Positions 61,323-64,000 of a DNA stretch of 64,000 nucleotides are shown here, one piece after another; position 1 is the first letter of the stretch, and every line of letters starts with the position of its first letter. The DNA lies in NCBI RefSeq assembly GCF_001477055.1, contig NZ_LDRK01000026.1, positions 32,155 to 96,154 on the forward strand, in the 5' to 3' direction. Below the pieces are notes generated by a model. The model was given only the letters and a program-made list of their open reading frames with translations, was not told where the DNA came from and searched no databases. Position numbers and translations under genes: made by a program. This stretch comes from Leucobacter chromiiresistens (GTDB taxonomy: Bacteria > Actinomycetota > Actinomycetes > Actinomycetales > Microbacteriaceae).

Positions 61323-62531
61323 ATGCAGGCATCGGGATGGATCCGCGGGCTCGTGCTCGGCGCAGTGAGTGCGCTCGGGGGAGCGGCGCTCATCGGCGGC
61401 GTCGGATCGTTGCTCGGCGGGGTCGCGCTCGCGCGGCGCGCCGTCACCCCGACGGTGGTTCCCGAATCCCCGGTAACCGTGACGCGCGTCGTCGAGCGCC
61501 CGGGCGGCGCCGCGCTCGTGGGGCTCCGCGGCGCAGACGCGGATCTTCCGGGGCGGTACTCGTTCATCTTCGACGGCGGTGGCGGCCACGCACGACTGGG
61601 AGCGGTCGTCGAAGCGCTCGAAGACGAGGTGCTGCGGGAGCTCGTCTCGGTCGACCGGGGCAGCCTGGCCGCCGAGACGCGCGGGCGGGTGACCGGCTGG
61701 TGGTACACCGACCCCGAGCAGCTCGGCTATCGCGTCGAGCGCACCGTGTACGCCACGGAACTCGGCGACGCGGACGCCTGGATCATTCGCCCCCGGATTC
61801 CGCGAAGGCGCCGCTGGGCGGTGCACGTGCACGGACGGGGCGCACTTCCGGAGGAGACGCTGCGGGGCGTGCGCGCGCTCGCGCGCTGCGGCATCACGAG
61901 TCTCGTGATCTCGTACCGCAACGATCCCGGCGCTCCTCCGGGTCTGCGGGGGAGGTACGGGGTCGGATTCTCGGAGAGCCGCGACGTCGACGCCGCGATC
62001 GCCGCTGCCCGGCACCGGGGCGCCGAGCGGGTGACGCTCTTCGGCTGGTCGATGGGCGGCACCGCCTGCCTCGTCGCGGCGACCCGCGGGGAGCACCGGG
62101 ATCTCGTCGACGGGCTCATCCTCGATTCCCCCGCCGTCGACTGGGACGCGCTGCTGCGGTATCACGCCGCGGCGCAGTCGGCTCCCGCCGCGATCGCCGG
62201 TCTCGGCATCGAGCTGCTGGCGCGCGGCGCCGTCGCCGGCGGCGAGGCCGGCGGCATCCCCATCGCCGATCTCCACCCGGAGACGTTCGCACGGTCGCTC
62301 GCGGTGCCCGTGCTCATCCACGCGAGCCGCGACGACACATTCGTGCCCTCGGCGGGCGCCGAACGGCTCGCGCAGCTCCGCCCCGACCTCGTGCAGCTGC
62401 GCATGCAGCCCGGCGCGGAGCACGTGAAGCTGTGGAACGTCGATCAGCGCGGCTGGGAGGCCGTCACTCGCGCGTTCGCCCGCGCGCTGCCGCGACCGCC
62501 CTGGCGCGGGTCACCGGCCGCTCGGCGGTAG
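61323..62531 (+). CDS. Alpha/beta hydrolase with N-terminal membrane anchor
   Basis: A 402-residue protein. One hydrophobic helix (about 7-37, Gly/Ala-rich) should anchor it in the membrane. The alpha/beta hydrolase domain has the nucleophile elbow GWSMGG (Ser near 241), an acid in HASRDDTFVPS and a His in GAEHVKLWN. The substrate is unknown; serine peptidase- or esterase-like activity is possible. GGGAGG lies before the ATG. The stop TAG forms part of the TAGGAT box of the next gene. Confidence 0.88.
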   Translation: MQASGWIRGLVLGAVSALGGAALIGGVGSLLGGVALARRAVTPTVVPESPVTVTRVVERPGGAALVGLRGADADLPGRYSFIFDGGGGHARLGAVVEALEDEVLRELVSVDRGSLAAETRGRVTGWWYTDPEQLGYRVERTVYATELGDADAWIIRPRIPRRRRWAVHVHGRGALPEETLRGVRALARCGITSLVISYRNDPGAPPGLRGRYGVGFSESRDVDAAIAAARHRGAERVTLFGWSMGGTACLVAATRGEHRDLVDGLILDSPAVDWDALLRYHAAAQSAPAAIAGLGIELLARGAVAGGEAGGIPIADLHPETFARSLAVPVLIHASRDDTFVPSAGAERLAQLRPDLVQLRMQPGAEHVKLWNVDQRGWEAVTRAFARALPRPPWRGSPAARR

Positions 62532-62534
62532 GAT
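62529..62534 (+). promoter_or_regulatory. -10 box of zapE (leaderless), overlapping the preceding stop codon
   Basis: TAGGAT is followed by seven bases and the ATG at 62542. Its first three bases are the stop codon of the hydrolase gene. Confidence 0.5.
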
Positions 62535-62541
62535 GGCGGCG

Positions 62542-63600
62542 ATGGTCTCCGACTCACAGCACAGCACAGCCAATCTCGTCGATCGGCGCCCCACGATCAG
62601 TGGGAGCGAGCTCGTCGCGACGCTGGTTCCCCCGCCCCAGTTCGATCATGCGTCGTTCGACTCCTATCGGCCGGATCCCGACTACCCGTCGCAGGAGGAG
62701 GCGCGCGAACTGCTGCGCGCATTCGCGGCCCCGGCTCCCTCCGTCTCGCGCGGCGGCTTCTTCGGGTTCGGGCGGAAGAAGGCGGAGCCCGTCGCGAACG
62801 CCCCCACCAAGCCGGGCATCTACCTCGACGGCGGGTTCGGCGTCGGCAAGACCCACCTGCTCGCGGCGACGTGGCACGCGACCACGGGGCGGAAGTACTT
62901 CGGCACCTTCATCGAGTACACGGCGCTCGTCGGCGCCCTCGGCTACAACGGCGCCGTGTCGGTGCTGCAGGGCGCGCGTCTCATCTGCATCGACGAGTTC
63001 GAGCTCGACGATCCCGGCGACACCATGCTCATGACTCGGCTCATCGGCGATCTGACCTCCACGGGCACCCGGTTCGTCGCGACCTCCAACACCCCGCCGA
63101 ACGCGCTCGGCGAGGGCCGCTTCGCCGCCGCCGATTTCATGCGCGAGATCCAGGCGATGTCGGATCGCTTCACGACCATCCGCATCGACGGAGTCGACTA
63201 CCGCCAGCGCGACCTCGAAGGAGATGCGGTGCCGCTCTCCGACGAGGAGTACCGGTTCGCCCTCGCCGACGTCGCCGCGGCGCACGAGCGGATGACGGAT
63301 GACGACTTCTCCGCGCTCATCGAGCATCTCTCCACGGTCCACCCGTCGAGCTACAGCGGGCTGCTCACCGGCGTGCAGTGCATCGGCCTGCGCGATGTGC
63401 ACGTGCTCACCGATCAGTCCTCCGCGCTGCGCTTCGTCGCCTTCATCGACCGCGTGTACGACGCGCAGATCCCGATCCGCGCCACCGGGGTACCGATCAC
63501 CACGATCTTCGGGGGCGGCATGCTCGACGGCGGCTACCGCAAGAAGTACCTCCGCTGCATGTCGCGACTCAACGCGCTCTCCGCGAGCGAGATCGTCTAG
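62542..63600 (+). CDS. zapE: Cell-division-type AAA ATPase, ZapE/AFG1 family
   Basis: A 352-residue P-loop ATPase. Walker A is GGFGVGKTH, Walker B is LICIDEFELDD, sensor 1 is FVATSNTPP, and the later YRKKYLRCMSRL is typical of the family. In E. coli ZapE acts at the Z-ring; mitochondrial AFG1 handles protein quality control. The actinobacterial role is inferred. I favour the ATG seven bases after TAGGAT; an ATG at 62533 would add three residues. The PemK-like gene starts five bases after the stop. Confidence 0.9.
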   Translation: MVSDSQHSTANLVDRRPTISGSELVATLVPPPQFDHASFDSYRPDPDYPSQEEARELLRAFAAPAPSVSRGGFFGFGRKKAEPVANAPTKPGIYLDGGFGVGKTHLLAATWHATTGRKYFGTFIEYTALVGALGYNGAVSVLQGARLICIDEFELDDPGDTMLMTRLIGDLTSTGTRFVATSNTPPNALGEGRFAAADFMREIQAMSDRFTTIRIDGVDYRQRDLEGDAVPLSDEEYRFALADVAAAHERMTDDDFSALIEHLSTVHPSSYSGLLTGVQCIGLRDVHVLTDQSSALRFVAFIDRVYDAQIPIRATGVPITTIFGGGMLDGGYRKKYLRCMSRLNALSASEIV

Positions 63601-63605
63601 CCGGT

Positions 63606-64000
63606 ATGGTGCGGCGATCGGTCTCGCAGGCGGTCATCGGCCTCCTGCGCTCGCTCGTCGCGACCGTCGCGACCGTCGCGCCGTCGGAGCGCCGCAGCGG
63701 TCCCGTCGCGGAGCGCCCCGCGAACAACGGCCGGCCCTCGGGTGCGCAGGCCGGCGTGGACGACCTCACGAACGCCGAGATCCGCGCGCTCGCACCGAGT
63801 TACGACCCGGACCTCGACGGCAGCCCGGACCCGGGCGAGATCGTCTGGGCGTGGGTGCCGTACGCGGAGCACGACGGGAGGGGGAAGGATCGCCCGGTGC
63901 TCATCATCGCCCGCATCGATGCGCGCACCACCGCCGGCTGCGCCCTCAGCACGAAGCACCACCCCGGGTTCGTCTCCGTCGGCTCGGGCGGGTGGGACGC
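63606..64000 (+). CDS. PemK/MazF-family protein, partial (window edge)
   Basis: 131 codons are visible; the C-terminus lies beyond the window. After a variable N-terminus of about 60 residues with an Ala/Thr/Val-rich stretch, the core begins at PGEIVWAWVPYAEHDGRGKDRPVLIIARID, the typical first strand and loop of the PemK/MazF fold. Stand-alone, longer members of this group occur after ZapE-type genes in Microbacteriaceae and are not clearly toxins; no antitoxin gene is seen upstream. The ATG is five bases after the zapE stop. Confidence 0.8.
   Translation, partial: MVRRSVSQAVIGLLRSLVATVATVAPSERRSGPVAERPANNGRPSGAQAGVDDLTNAEIRALAPSYDPDLDGSPDPGEIVWAWVPYAEHDGRGKDRPVLIIARIDARTTAGCALSTKHHPGFVSVGSGGWD

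Noticed and set aside
63606..64000. Toxin-antitoxin module
   Set aside because: The PemK/MazF-like gene has no antitoxin gene before it; zapE ends five bases upstream, and the gene is cut by the window end.

Overview
The window is high-GC actinobacterial chromosome, and most of it is core genome. Gene content and order point to the Micrococcales, most likely Microbacteriaceae and possibly a Leucobacter-like organism; the genus is a guess. Supporting signs are an aceE-fasR-fabD-fabH block, ahpE beside aceE, glnA2-glnE, sepH-DUF4193-DUF3093-dut-DUF3710-DUF3159-acnA-dxs, and rnd-DUF3000. Many starts are GTG or TTG, and several genes have a TANNNT box 6-7 bases before the start codon, as in leaderless actinobacterial transcripts.

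Layout. 1-5240 (minus): pyruvate dehydrogenase E1 (aceE), the fatty-acid regulator fasR, fabD and the start of fabH, linking acetyl-CoA supply to fatty-acid synthesis. 5487-12604: thiol and redox genes (ahpE, glutathione peroxidase, flavin reductase, Xi-class glutathione transferase), a tRNA-Val, an MFS exporter, an MBL-fold hydrolase, a universal stress protein and a long-form GAPDH. 12852-17170: the methionine ABC importer metQ-metN-metI, then a NIF3-family protein and a coiled-coil protein whose zinc ribbon has lost most of its cysteines. 17178-18779: RNase P RNA, methionine aminopeptidase and a small conserved protein. 18894-23309: glnA2 and glnE.

23310-30827 is an accessory segment lying between glnE and glnA1, which are neighbours in many actinobacteria. 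It holds a 25-codon ORF with its own promoter-like box and terminator, a lipoprotein, a 22-bp tandem repeat, a sortase-anchored surface protein, a GyrI-like protein, a decayed IS481-type transposase, a membrane protein and a damaged-looking ORF. Gene density and G+C appear lower here.

30828-37479 (mostly minus): glnA1, an RDD protein, DUF4191, an orphan ORF on the opposite strand, the 2-oxoacid dehydrogenase E2 (two lipoyl domains) and dihydrolipoamide dehydrogenase. The lipB-lipA pair usually found between E2 and DUF4191 is not there. 37643-46437: a PAC2 protein, the principal sigma factor, DUF7455, convergent topoisomerase IV genes parE and parC, and a phosphodiesterase divergent from parC. 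46529-55855: sepH, DUF4193, DUF3093, dut, DUF3710, DUF3159, aconitase with a palindrome at its promoter, and dxs. 55975-64000: fadB-fadA beta-oxidation genes, RNase D and DUF3000 (minus), then an alpha/beta hydrolase, a ZapE-type ATPase and the start of a PemK/MazF-family protein (plus).

I did not find a clear multi-gene novel system such as a defence island, biosynthetic cluster, CRISPR array or prophage. The most unusual items are the 25-codon gene at 23.4 kb, the degenerate zinc ribbon protein, the missing lipBA and the accessory segment in the glutamine synthetase cluster.
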